Assembly: GCF_050908995.1 (NCBI RefSeq)
Contig: NC_135119.1
Span: 16,306,001-16,370,000 of the forward strand
DNA: 64,000 nucleotides
Direction: 5' to 3'
Source: Andrena cerasifolii
Taxonomy: Eukaryota > Arthropoda > Insecta > Hymenoptera > Andrenidae
In this document: one piece after another, positions 48,736 through 58,830 of the stretch
How positions within the stretch are numbered: position 1 is the first letter of the stretch
How the letters are laid out: every line of letters begins with the position of its first letter
Translations under genes and position numbers: made by a program
The notes under the pieces: model-generated
Database searches by the model: none
Told to the model about the DNA's origin: nothing
Seen by the model: only the letters and a program-made list of their open reading frames with translations

Positions 48736-49435
48736 TTAAGGGATCATGCTCAGTCAGGAGGCCGAAAAAAGGGTGGTCTTTGGAAATTTTTTACTCAAAA
48801 GCTATAACACATTTCTCAAAAAATCTTTTTTCCTTTTAAGGATTGCATCTAGTACCGTGCATCGTAATTTTTTCATTTGAAAATGTTTATCGATAACTAA
48901 GTTATGGTCCATCACTCGTAGGTTCTCTAAAAAAAAAGCTTCTGCGGTGATCACTGCTGATCAAAAGTCGATCATCTGAAATAAAAAATTCAAAAGAATT
49001 TACTTATTATATTATATTATCTAGTATTTGAACGAAGGATTTTTTATCCGATGCTTAGTTTTCTTTTAATTGACAAAAATCAGGCATGATTTATGATAAA
49101 AATTGAAACTTTTACTTTGAACATCAGCCATTTTTTCCCAAATCAATATTTCGAAAAATCCTTCGTTCAAGTACTAGATAATATAATATAATAAGTAAAT
49201 TCTTTTGAATTTTTTATTTTAGATGCTCGAAGCCTTTTTTTTTAAAGAACCTTCGAGTGATGGACAATAACTCAGTTACTGATAAATATTTTTAAATAAA
49301 AAAATTACGATGCACGGTACTAGATGCATTCCTTAAAAAGAAAAAAGATTTTTTGAGAAATGTGTTATAGCTTTTGAGAAAAAAATTTCCAAAGACCACC
49401 CTTTTTTGGCCTCCTGACTGAGCATGACCTCTTAA
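48736..49435. mobile_element. full-length palindromic TTAA MITE (700 bases), CAGTCAGGAGGCC family
   Basis: Ends are TTAAGGGATCATGCTCAG and CTGAGCATGACCTCTTAA. The arms match through GTCAGGAGGCC, GGTGGTCTTTGGAAATTTTTT and AACGAAGGATTTTT around a centre near 49080. The left half has the box GCGGTGATCACTGC (48944); the right arm has a small deletion there. The truncated copy at 22682-22965 belongs to the same family. Confidence 0.88.
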
Positions 49436-50586
49436 ACGAAGTGGCACACCCTCTTTCTTGCTTCCATCGCGATACTTAGGAATCAGCCCGTACCCGTCCC
49501 CCGATTTACCACACCACGCAACCTAACGACATGGCTAATCGCCAAAAACTGCTCAATCGAAGCTACCGATCACACTTCACCGACACTTTCAATCCCCCCC
49601 TCCGATTCAATTACAACGATCGTCGGGGCAAGCCGATAGATTCCTCAGCCGCGCGGGAACGTTCGCCAAACATCCGCGGGCGATCCGTGGCCGTTTTACC
49701 CTCCCGTTTACCCGTCGATCCCCAAGTAAAACAATGTATATTGCGAAAAGCGAAAGGGACACGCGATCCAGAAAACGTAACGGTCCGGAGCCGCGGCGGA
49801 GATTAAGTGCCGATTAAAATTCATGGCGTGTCAGCCGGTATAATTCGATTTCGTAGGTGTTCGTGCAGATCGAGTTACCCGAGGCGGACTTCTTTTTCAC
49901 GGAAAGAGGAGAAGGGGCGGCGAGGTGCGCGCGCGAGTGAGGGAGGGGTAGGGGCCCAGACGCGAGAGGCCCGAAACGTCCGGGATCCTTGTTCGCGGGG
50001 ACACACTCTTGACGTCGATTAAAATTGAAACGTGGCTCATTACCGATTCGTCACGCTAACCGAGCGTGAGGTAGCGCGACTTACGGATTCCGCTTGTATC
50101 GTGTTACCGTTCCGACCCGATCGTTTTCTTGGCCCAAGGACACCGCGCACCATGAAAATGCGAGATGATCGGTTCCGTCGATGCACTCACTCCGAGGCTG
50201 ACCGAAATCTGTCGAGCCAGTTGTGCTTGGGGAATATTCAATTCCGATTTGACACTTTAAGCGGTGACGATCGTTACGGAGCAGGCGAGTGTAGCTATTG
50301 GTTGAGCTATTGGTGCGTGGAGGAGGCTATAAATATTGGGTTGGGACGTGTTGAAAGTGCGGTATTGATTATCTAATGGAAGGTCTTCATTGGGCTTTGT
50401 GGGAATGAGTACATTGTGCAGGGAGATTGCTGTTATCTCCAGTCCTGTGGTGCACTGGCGTATTCCGTTGGATTTGATTTTAATGTTGGAGCTGACTGGG
50501 ATCTAGATTTTTGAAATTTGTATGCATGCTCAGGAAGATATTGAGCACATAGGGCGATGATTTATAGAGGAAGTTATTGTAACACT
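49436..50586. other. intronic DNA with CpG-rich stretch
   Basis: The region 49600-50000 is CpG-rich with several CGATTAAAATT-like words. Open frames at 49531-49806 and 50032-50376 show no recognisable features. Confidence 0.4.
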
Positions 50587-51185
50587 GGCGGGGGCGTCCA
50601 GAGGGGGGTGCAAAAGAGGCAGTTGCCCCCGCTCCTGGCTTGTGAGAAAAAATCGCATTTTTTCAAAACTGATCTTTATTAAGTTTATACTAAAAAAGTT
50701 TTTTTTTTAAATTTCGATTTTAAATTTTTAATTAATTTGGTACTAGAAAATGGGTTAAGGGGTCATGCCTAGTTGGCAGGCGAAAAAGAACGTGATTTTC
50801 GGGAATTTTTTGTGGAAATTTTAATATATATTTTTTACAATTATTTACTTATTTTAAGACTACATATATTCAGTAGCTCTCAGTAATTTTGTTATAGGAA
50901 AATATTAAAAAATGAACGAATAACAGCCACCCTCCCGGAAGCTACTTTTTTAGCGGTGAGCACGATTTGTGAAGAAGAGTGAAGAAGATTTTGTTAGTAT
51001 ATCAATTTATCTAGTGCGTGAAAGAAGGATTTTTGTTTTTGATGAAAACTCTACTTTTAATTCAAGACAAACGAACAATTCAGACATCGAAAAAAACCCA
51101 TTCAAAAAAGCAAGAGGGGTATATTTTTCTTTACCATCATCCCAAAATTGCCCCCCCCCCCCTATAAATAGTCTCCGGACGCCCT
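50587..51185. mobile_element. element with GGGCGTCC termini, interrupted by a TTAA MITE
   Basis: The left end reads GGGGGCGTCCAGAGGGGGG and the right end, reverse-complemented, reads AGGGCGTCCGGAGAC...GGGGGGGGG. The C run at 51151-51162 mirrors the G run near the left end. The TTAA element at 50755 sits inside. TIRs of this type (GGGGCGTCC) are seen in several DNA-transposon MITE families; I do not assign a superfamily. Confidence 0.55.
50755..51050. mobile_element. truncated TTAA MITE nested in another element
   Basis: It starts TTAAGGGGTCATGCCTAGTTGGCAGGCG. It carries the box GCGGTGAGCAC at 50953-50963 and then GATTTTGTTAGTATATCAAT, matching the left half of the element at 23778. The right half is missing. 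The right edge is approximate. Confidence 0.65.
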
Positions 51186-54100
51186 TGAAAGCTGGTTGAT
51201 TGAATTTTGAAATATGAGCACAAATTGATTAGAGTAGCGCTGAATGGCAGGGAAGATAATTATTGTGTATTTTAATTGTGATACACACCCTTGCGTTACT
51301 ACTTAGCTATAACATTGCCATATTGTATTAACTTCAAGCAGATTCTACCAAATCCATGTTTTCACCACTGTGTTTAATCAGTCTCAAAAGAATAAACCGT
51401 AATTCCCATCTTCCTTACCTGTCCATGCAAAGGATTTCATCACTCACGAATACTTGTTTAAACCCGATGATATTGCAATAACTGCATGGAGGGTGAAAAA
51501 CGTCGGAACGAATTCTTCGTTGCGATAATCATGTTCTCAGGAACGAGTGTTCCCGTAATTAAAAGCTTAACACACACGTCGCGTTGATATCACGTAGCTT
51601 CGGCTATCAGAGGAACGTAATTCCCTCTAGGACCCATTAATATGGCTCGCGGCGCTCGCGTTAATCGCCAATTTTATCGCCATTAACGTTCCTCCGCCGA
51701 TTAACTCGAGCGTCCGCGCGCTCTCAGGCCGGAACGCGCGCGCGCGAGCGCGAAACATCGTTACGTATTAATGGTCATTTCGTTGGAACGGCACCGGTGG
51801 TCCAGCGCAGGTACTCGAGAGCGAACGAGGAAGAAGAACGAGCGAGAAGTTTGGGTTTTTGCTTAGTAGGCTGTTTATCGAAAGACAAGTAAGCATTAAG
51901 CAGAGTGTACCGAACAGGTTGATCGAAACTTTGGGCCTGAGTTCTGTGCATCGAAACCGGTGAAAAAAAGTTCATACTGAAAAAATATTGCCTCCCTGAA
52001 TTACAATATAATTATAATAAAAGAAATAAGTTTCCAATAAGTGATTCAATTGTCTTTTGTAAGTGAGAATTTATGGGATTCAAATGTGAAGACTACGCGA
52101 TGGGTTCTCCTTCATCTATCCAGCAGTTTTCATCAATAATTCACAAACAATTTAGTTGCTGGATGATGTAAATGATCTAGTTTCTGTGGGTCGGCGATAG
52201 ACTGCAGCGAAACGTAACCTGGCACCTGCCAGTGGGTTCAGTAATTCATGGCCAGACACGCCCACGCGCGAATTCATGGAACACACTTGACTACTTATTA
52301 TGGTTCCATTTATTCGATTACATCTCTACGAGGAAATGACTTTACACACATGTTCATATAAACTCTTTTCCTTCGTTTGATATTCAGATCTTGTAAATAC
52401 ACAAAATTATAATCGACCTTTTCGATATGCCATGTACAGAGTGTTCGCAATGAAGGAGAGGAATATCCTGAAGAATTTTCGTATTCCACACCCTAATGGA
52501 CCAAACCGGTATTTCTAAGCTAGACTTCTGATACAATAAAATGTGCTAGGCTTTCCTGAAAATGGAGGCAGTCGGTCAGGGCCCCGAGGGGCAAGTAGCT
52601 GTCGCTCTAGCGCGATCAAAAACTAATCTATCCCACGCCTCGGCCAGCCGGGAAATAGGAGAAACAAAATTGGAAATGGCCTGCTAAACAACGCTTTTAA
52701 TGCTGCGCCGCGATCCCAAGAGCCGGTCCTTCACGCCCGCTCCGTCTACCGAAATCGGACCACCTGCTGATAGGGAATTACCTGAAACCGATGTACCGTT
52801 TGATACGACGCCCGCCGCGACGCGATTTCGGGCCCAGTCGATCTGTGTCGCTCTCTTGCTGATGAATCACGGGGAACGAGACATTTAACCCGTTAAGTCT
52901 GTGGACGAATTACGTGGATGCAATGTTGCGAGAATCTGTCGCGGGAGATATAAAGAGGGACACCTGATTTTTGATGTGTGGTAGAAAGTCTGTGGGAACT
53001 TAGACGTAATAAATTTAATTCAATGGAAATTGATATTGTTGACTCGCGCGTGTTCCACGGTGTTTTCAGAACGGTGGTATTTGTGACTACATTGAGAAGC
53101 TTTGCACCACATGGATCGTCCAAATTTGAGTAATTTATAGTCAGTAAGAAACATTGGATCTTGAGAAGTATCGGGGTTTATGTCTATCAAAGAAGTATTT
53201 GGAATCTTAAATCCTTCAAAAAAGTATCATATACCTTCGCTTTACTCCATGACCCCACGAATCTTGACGATTCCCAAATTGCTACGCGGTCCACGGACCA
53301 TCCAGACCACCAAAGAAACTTCCGCCCAAAGCAAGACGAACGAAGCCGTTGATACAGCCCCCTTTAAAGCACGTTCGATAGGGTACAGTATTAATGGTTT
53401 CCTCAGGAATCCACCGTATCTCGTTAGCGGACGCAACGACCCCGCAGCGAGGCTGCAATCGTTGCACGAACAAAGTAGCACACTCGCCGTGCGGTTAGCC
53501 CCACGTTTCCCAACTTCGCGGCATAATTTAATCGAGTCGTGTGTAATTACGTAGGTACCCCCTCGGTTGGTCCCCGCTGAATTTCGAAACGGTGCAGCAC
53601 GCTACTCGGTCCTCCGCGGCGCGGCGTGTGATCCACGTGGGAACGTGAGGTGGAGACGACGAAGCAGCGGACTCGTTACTCAACCGACGCTTATCGCCCG
53701 GCTATTAGAACCTGGTGCAACTATGTCGGCCGTCGAAGGCACGCCGATGATCCCCGACGATGCCTCGCAACCCCGTCGACGTTGAGCGTCCCGAGATCAC
53801 GGTTCAAGGTCGACAGTCGAGTTCAAGCCTGCTGCTCCATCGGTGAAAATAATAAAGGAGAAGAGGAGCAAGGGGAAGGAGAGTGAACGAAAGAGGAGAG
53901 CGACGGCGGATGATCGATGGTGAGAATCGGTCGGACCAGTCACTGTGGCTTCGTACAGGAGAAGACATCAGCTCGCGGAGGAGGTGCCAGGACTCTACAT
54001 TCGGCGCCTCACGCTCGAGGACCCCAGGAGCGCGCGGGAATCCTCGAGTTCAAGGTCGCAATCCCCGACACGCCATATCTGTCATCCTACCACCGGTTAC

Positions 54101-55122
54101 GTGCCCTCCTCTAGAAGATCCTCGAGGTATTTCGCCGCGGCGCGAGAACGCGTGCGCCACTCTTGCTTATCCGCCGCCAACTTTCGATCCGCTCGATGCG
54201 ACGAGGCCCTGGATCGACTCGGGTCACCGGGGACGATCGTTCTTTCACGCTGATACAGGGCCTCCGTTATTGCAAGTGATAGAGAGATCATTTTCATAGT
54301 GGGACACTCGCTTCTGTGGCGCTAGTCATTGCCTACCTATTATGAGAGAGATATTCTGTGAGGATATGCATTATCGAGAATAATAGGATATTTAAATTGT
54401 TTAGTAAACTTCCTTGCACCTGTTCGATGCGTTTATTAAGTAGATAGAAAATTTCAAACAAGCACTTAGAGATCCACTCTTTGCAGAACCACGAGGGTAG
54501 TTTATAAAAATTCTCTGCATCCTGTAGCTACTTCGGTAATATAATTCGTCATGTCCAAGCTGCACACCCGAGTTTTCTAAAATTCCTTCTGGAGGGACAA
54601 TGATGTTTCCAGTAGGTCGTCAAATCCTCAAAGAAAAGATTTCATAGACCATTAATTAGAAACTAGTTCGATCTAGTGTTCAGAGTCTGCACGACCATTA
54701 ACGTGGCCTAGGAAGTAGGAACCCACAATTATTCGCACTGAAGTGGTATTCCTATGCTTAAGTAGTCAAGTAACCCCCTCCGACACTGTCAACATGTTAA
54801 GGGTCGTACGTACAAAACCACCACGCACCGGATAAAATAAAATACCCTAAATTGTAGTCAATGTATCACGTTTCCACAAAATATTCATGAAAAACCACCA
54901 AGCAATACTTAGTGGACAAAAAATTCATAAATAGTCGAAACAAAAATATTTACTTCGCACCGACCTTTTTAGATTTTTCATTCTCACTGATGGAACGCGC
55001 AAGTTTCTGCCACGGTGACACATTAAATGGCAAGCTGGTCATTCATATGCTTCAATATCGCGAATCGCAGCATAATTTATAACACAATACAACAATTAAA
55101 GGGAACTAGTCAACTAACCTCG
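51186..55122. other. intronic DNA with a CpG/TAAT island
   Basis: The segment 51550-51780 combines a CGCGCGCGCGCG run with at least six TAAT/ATTA sites (see findings). Another CpG-rich stretch at 53550-54250 gives several overlapping open frames in three frames, none with splice or family support. No exon seen. Confidence 0.4.
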
Positions 55123-55149
55123 TTAGTCAACTAGCCCCGGTCTCCCCTA
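55123..55149. mobile_element. solo end of the GGGGAGACCGGGGCTAG MITE
   Basis: GTCAACTAGCCCCGGTCTCCCCTA matches the terminal sequence of the elements at 7392 and 55771. No partner terminus was found upstream, so this is a truncated copy. Confidence 0.6.
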
Positions 55150-55770
55150 CTTGTTTTCCTCAGACCAGCGCGGTTCGTTGTTCCTTGCCTATCCCTCTGG
55201 AATTCCCCTTTTTCTCCGTTCCTCCACGAGTATAGTATTATATTTCGTGGCTGACCCCTGCGCTCGTGATCCAAGCAAGGTTACCAAGTTTACTGCGAGT
55301 TTAGAACGTGCTCTCGTTTCTCGCGAATCCCCACACCGCCATTGAATCCGTGCGGAGAAGGAATTCCTGCTTCTTTATCCCTTTCCTCTGCTTTCACTGC
55401 AGCATTATAGCGCACCGTTTGTCGGCTACTGGATTCTTTAATGTAGTTTTATCTCGTTGTTTAACGGTTGCTTACGAAGCTTCCAAGACGATGTGCCTGT
55501 GCTATGGATAGGTTTGTGGTCGTCGACTTTCATTCGGTCGAAGTGGATCGGAATCTTGCGTTAAGTCGAGGATTTAGAAAGAGGAATGGAAGTAGCTTTT
55601 TCGTTTCTGAGCTTTTCAATAGCGATCTCATCCTTTTGGGCGTATTTTATTAATTTATTATTGTGCTTGATTTGAAGTTTATTAATTCCTCTTGGTAGTT
55701 CACACTTCTTCGTTGCGGTATGCTTTACGTGCTATCCTTCTGGTGAATGTAAGCAGCGTAGCAAAGTAGA

Positions 55771-56070
55771 TAGGGGCGACCGGGGCTAGCTGATACGTTT
55801 TTCACTTTTTATTTGAATTAATTACTTAATAACAAATATACCAAAATATACCTTGGTCCTTCCTCTTTAATATATAGTAAGCGAAATCTTGAGGAAATAC
55901 ATACAAAATAAATGAAAAAATGTTGTTACCCACGCGTACGCTGAATCGTAGGAAGGAATTGAACAACAACCTTCACATATCTCGCTCAAATGGAGCTACA
56001 TATATAAGGTGTCGAGATAATTCGTCTGTATCAACTTGCCCCCTGTATCAACTAGCCCCGGTCTCCCCTA
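55771..56070. mobile_element. MITE, GGGGAGACCGGGGCTAG family, second copy
   Basis: A 300-base element bounded by TA: TAGGGGCGACCGGGGCTAG at the left, CTAGCCCCGGTCTCCCCTA at the right. The first ~150 bases match the left arm at 7392. The right arm is short and has CTGTATCAACT duplicated, so the palindrome is partly lost. It lies about 820 bases upstream of the exon at 56892. Confidence 0.8.
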
Positions 56071-56891
56071 TAGCGATGCATAAACTAAATAAAGTGAATA
56101 GAGCAACTTTCTCGTGCTCCACGTTTCTCGTGGTCTTCCTTCAATCGCCTCATTATTCATCCAGTTGCGTCTCCGCGACCGACATCCACTCATTTTCATT
56201 ATTTGCCCGGGTTCCTTACACGCGAGACATCTTTCATTCTTCCATCTCCGTCCACGATTTTCTTCACTCGTCGTCAGTGTTTCCCTGCACGCTGCCACTC
56301 GTACCCCTCGACATGCGCCCCAGCAATTACAGTGGTGGTCAAAAGGAAAGTTAAAAGTGTCTAACATTACATCCCACTCCCCGCGTTAGTATAATTGATC
56401 TGTTCTTCAGAATCCTCCAGCTCTGTAACTTACAATTACCTGCATGTTAGACGGAAACATAATCCCTTACCAATCTGCGTTGGCGTTCTAAATTTCCTTT
56501 TAACAACCGCTCCATTATCGAAACCCTAGGAAGGAAGATCTTCCCAGTCGTCATTGGACGTGAAATCTTCGCGAGGGAAGATCGTTTTAAAGAGGAAAGC
56601 GTTGACAGCTTCATCGTGACGCCGAGTCCTCTTTTACTGTTTCCCAGAAACGCTGCTCCTCCATTCCCCCATAACAGACACGTCAACCTGCCTTCGTTCT
56701 CCCTCCTGCTTCGTCTCTGTTCTTGGAATAATTTCCCGCATTTATCCAGCGAAACGCGAGCCATCGACACCGCCATGCTTAGCAGCACCCCTAACTTCTA
56801 TCCCCCAGAAACGGAGCTCAATTTTCCAGCCCGTGGGGCTCGCCTAATTCGCGTGATCCCTGATCCACGACGTAATCGTGATCGCGTACAG
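56071..56891. other. end of the giant intron
   Basis: About 820 bases before the acceptor. The polypyrimidine tract directly before TACAG is weak. Overlapping open frames on both strands at 56114-56897 look non-coding. Confidence 0.4.
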
Positions 56892-57259
56892 TTATAGGTC
56901 GTGGCTGGAGAGGATCCGGAAGGAGAGGCCGCCGTTCCTGACGATCGTCTCGCTGGAGCTGCCAGAGTCCCCGATTCCCCTGATCGAGTCGCTGGCGAGT
57001 GGCCGCTCGAGGCCCGCGGAGACCAGCGGATCCGTCGAATCCAAGGACGACATTCTGGACGAGCTCCTGGAGAAGGTCACGCCGACTGGGGGCGAGAGAG
57101 AGAAGGAGGAATCCCGCGCTGGGAGGAAGAGGCCGTCGAGGAAGTCCCTGGGCAGACGCAAAAGGGGCGAGGAGTTCGTGGAATGCACGAAAGGAGTTCC
57201 AACCCTCGAAGAATGCACGAAGAACATTGTCGAAGGTCAATTCAAAGTCCACCGTCCCG
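56892..57259 (+). CDS. internal exon of the unrecognised second gene
   Basis: About 122 codons in the frame YRSWLERIRKERPP... It encodes a mixed charged region (FLTIVSLELPESPIPLIESL near the start), an acidic stretch (ESKDDILDELLEKVTP), then a strongly basic Lys/Arg cluster that could act as a nuclear signal (inference; two halves, RAGRKRPSRKS and LGRRKRGEE), and an ECTKGVPTLEECTKN segment. No domain recognised. It is GC-rich at third positions, unlike flanking DNA. The acceptor is at 56891, or six bases later after TTATAG; both keep frame. The donor is CCG|GTGAAC at 57259, with an alternative in the same phase at 57286 (CTG|GTATCC). It joins the exon at 57944 in phase. Confidence 0.6.
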
Positions 57260-57943
57260 GTGAACGTTTACTCATTGGCATTCCTGGTATCCTCGCGCGC
57301 GTAAGGCGATTCGATTTCGTACGTTCTCGTTGCTTCTGGGCAACGTTTGGTCCCTTTGGTCGTTAGTAACGTGATTGTCGATGACTTATGCAATTGGAGA
57401 TGGTGCAAAGTAAATGTTGGAGAAGTATCGCAAATTTTAAAAGTCATTTGTTATAGGGACTACAAAAAGCGACGTCCTACACAATTCTTCGAGTTCCAAG
57501 ATAATTCTTTGTTTTCATTTTTCAAAACTTCCTATCCTCCCCTTGCGAACCATTATTTTCACGCAGTTCTAAATGGATATTCAGAGGCAATGTAGTTATA
57601 CTGAAAATCATTTTCCTTAGCAACTATGCGACAAATAAAACAAATTCCATAAACATAAGGATTCACCATAGTCGACTATACCGCAATTTACTTCGTACCT
57701 CTTCAGCTTCGTTCGCTCCCTGCACTCAGGCGCCGCAGGTAGCGTACTATCAGGGGCACCTTCGCGCCTGCTAGGGTGCAACCCGCTGCACACTTTCTCA
57801 CCTGCAATGCACCCAAAGCCGTGCGCAAGGAGCCATCAATTCTTACTACCCTATATTACACACTAAAATAAAAAGGAATACAAATGACTCCCTTGGATTG
57901 CAAAATTTCAAGCGCCTCTTATTTAATCTCAATTGCATTTCAG
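57260..57943 (+). other. intron of the second gene
   Basis: 684 bases from donor GTGAAC to the strong acceptor TTGCATTTCAG, which has a pyrimidine-rich run-up (CCTCTTATTTAATCTCAATTG). One base precedes and two bases follow, restoring a Gly codon. No other feature seen. Confidence 0.55.
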
Positions 57944-58365
57944 GCGCGAGCCGCAATCGACTGTCGACCCTGGATCTTCGCGACGCCGTGGAGTGCATCT
58001 GCTCCGAAATACCGCAAGGCTTTCGCGCCGATATCGACAAGAAAGCAGAGGCTGCCCGTGAATCGCGCACCCCGAGTCCAGAACTGACTCACATCATTAG
58101 AATCGCGATGAACTACCACGGCCAGTTGGACTGTGACGTGAACGACGAGGAGGAAACGGAAGGAAGAAACTTGAGGTCAGGGAAGAGCGGAAGAGGCGTT
58201 CCAGCGACGAAAGAGCTCGTCAAGGAGGACGGTTGCTGTAACGGTGTGAACGGCGCTTTAAATTTCAGGCTGAATTGCTGCAGAGTGCGACTGACGTCCC
58301 GTGACACGAACCTGAGGACGGGGCCGGGGGGTGGGAAGCAACAGGGGCCGGAAACGCGGGATTAA
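57944..58365 (+). CDS. probable last coding exon of the second gene
   Basis: After the split Gly codon the frame reads ASRNRLSTLDLRDAVECICS, then EIPQGFRADIDKKAEAARES and a segment ELTHIIRIAMNYHGQLDCD followed by acidic DVNDEEE. The first 80 residues look ordered (alternating hydrophobic and charged, probably helical). The last ~70 residues (Gly/Lys/Arg-rich, several Cys) look disordered and end at the TAA at 58363-58365. A donor-like TTGAG|GTCAGG at about 58176 leaves open that the tail is intronic and coding continues elsewhere. I do not recognise the family. Confidence 0.6.
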
Positions 58366-58830
58366 TCTGCACGGGGGGTTTTGTACTGGAATCGTTCGGA
58401 CCGCGAGTTTGCGCTTGGACAATGAACCTCGGCCCACAGTCGTTAATTGTTCCTTCTGATTGAAAAGAAACGTTTCCTTGGCGGTGGAGCGTTTAATGAA
58501 GTTATATTCGGGAAAATTGTCTTGGCGGCGGAGGATTAATCATGGAAGGTTTGACGCAACGTGTTGCGTAGCTTGAATTTTAAATGAGATCGTTACGATG
58601 GTCTAATATAGTTGAACTTTGATTGTACGTTAGCAAGTTGCGTCAGCTGAAGTTTCAGCTGTTTAAATGTGACGCGGTGTTGATTTTTGCGGAATCCTAC
58701 CCCTCTAGCTAGATTTTCAAGCTGTTGGCTATTTAGAAATTTATTTGCCGCGGACGACTACGTCTTCAGCGTATTATTGTTGGAAGCTGAAGCTACATAT
58801 TTTAATAAATGTTACTGCCAGTACAATTTA
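58366..58830 (+). other. probable 3' UTR of the second gene
   Basis: It runs from the stop codon to just past AATAAA at 58805-58810. AT content rises sharply compared with the coding exon. No coding is visible. Confidence 0.4.
58805..58810 (+). terminator. candidate poly(A) signal of the second gene
   Basis: AATAAA followed by TGTTACTGCC, about 440 bases after the stop codon. A reasonable 3' end, but not tested. Confidence 0.45.

Larger units (their letters stand above)
8134..56891 (+). other. giant intron (48.8 kb) of the second gene
   Basis: This intron is inferred from a strong donor at 8134 (GTAAGT), an acceptor at 56891 (TACAG) and compatible phases of the flanking exons. I found no convincing exon between them on either strand. 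The interval carries most of the transposon-derived palindromes of the window and several CpG-rich islands with clustered TAAT/ATTA motifs. The main doubt is that additional exons or a nested gene may have been missed. Confidence 0.45.

Noticed and set aside
53567..54299. Cluster of + strand open frames in CpG-rich DNA
   Set aside because: Three frames are open at once and peptides are Arg-rich; more consistent with base composition than coding.
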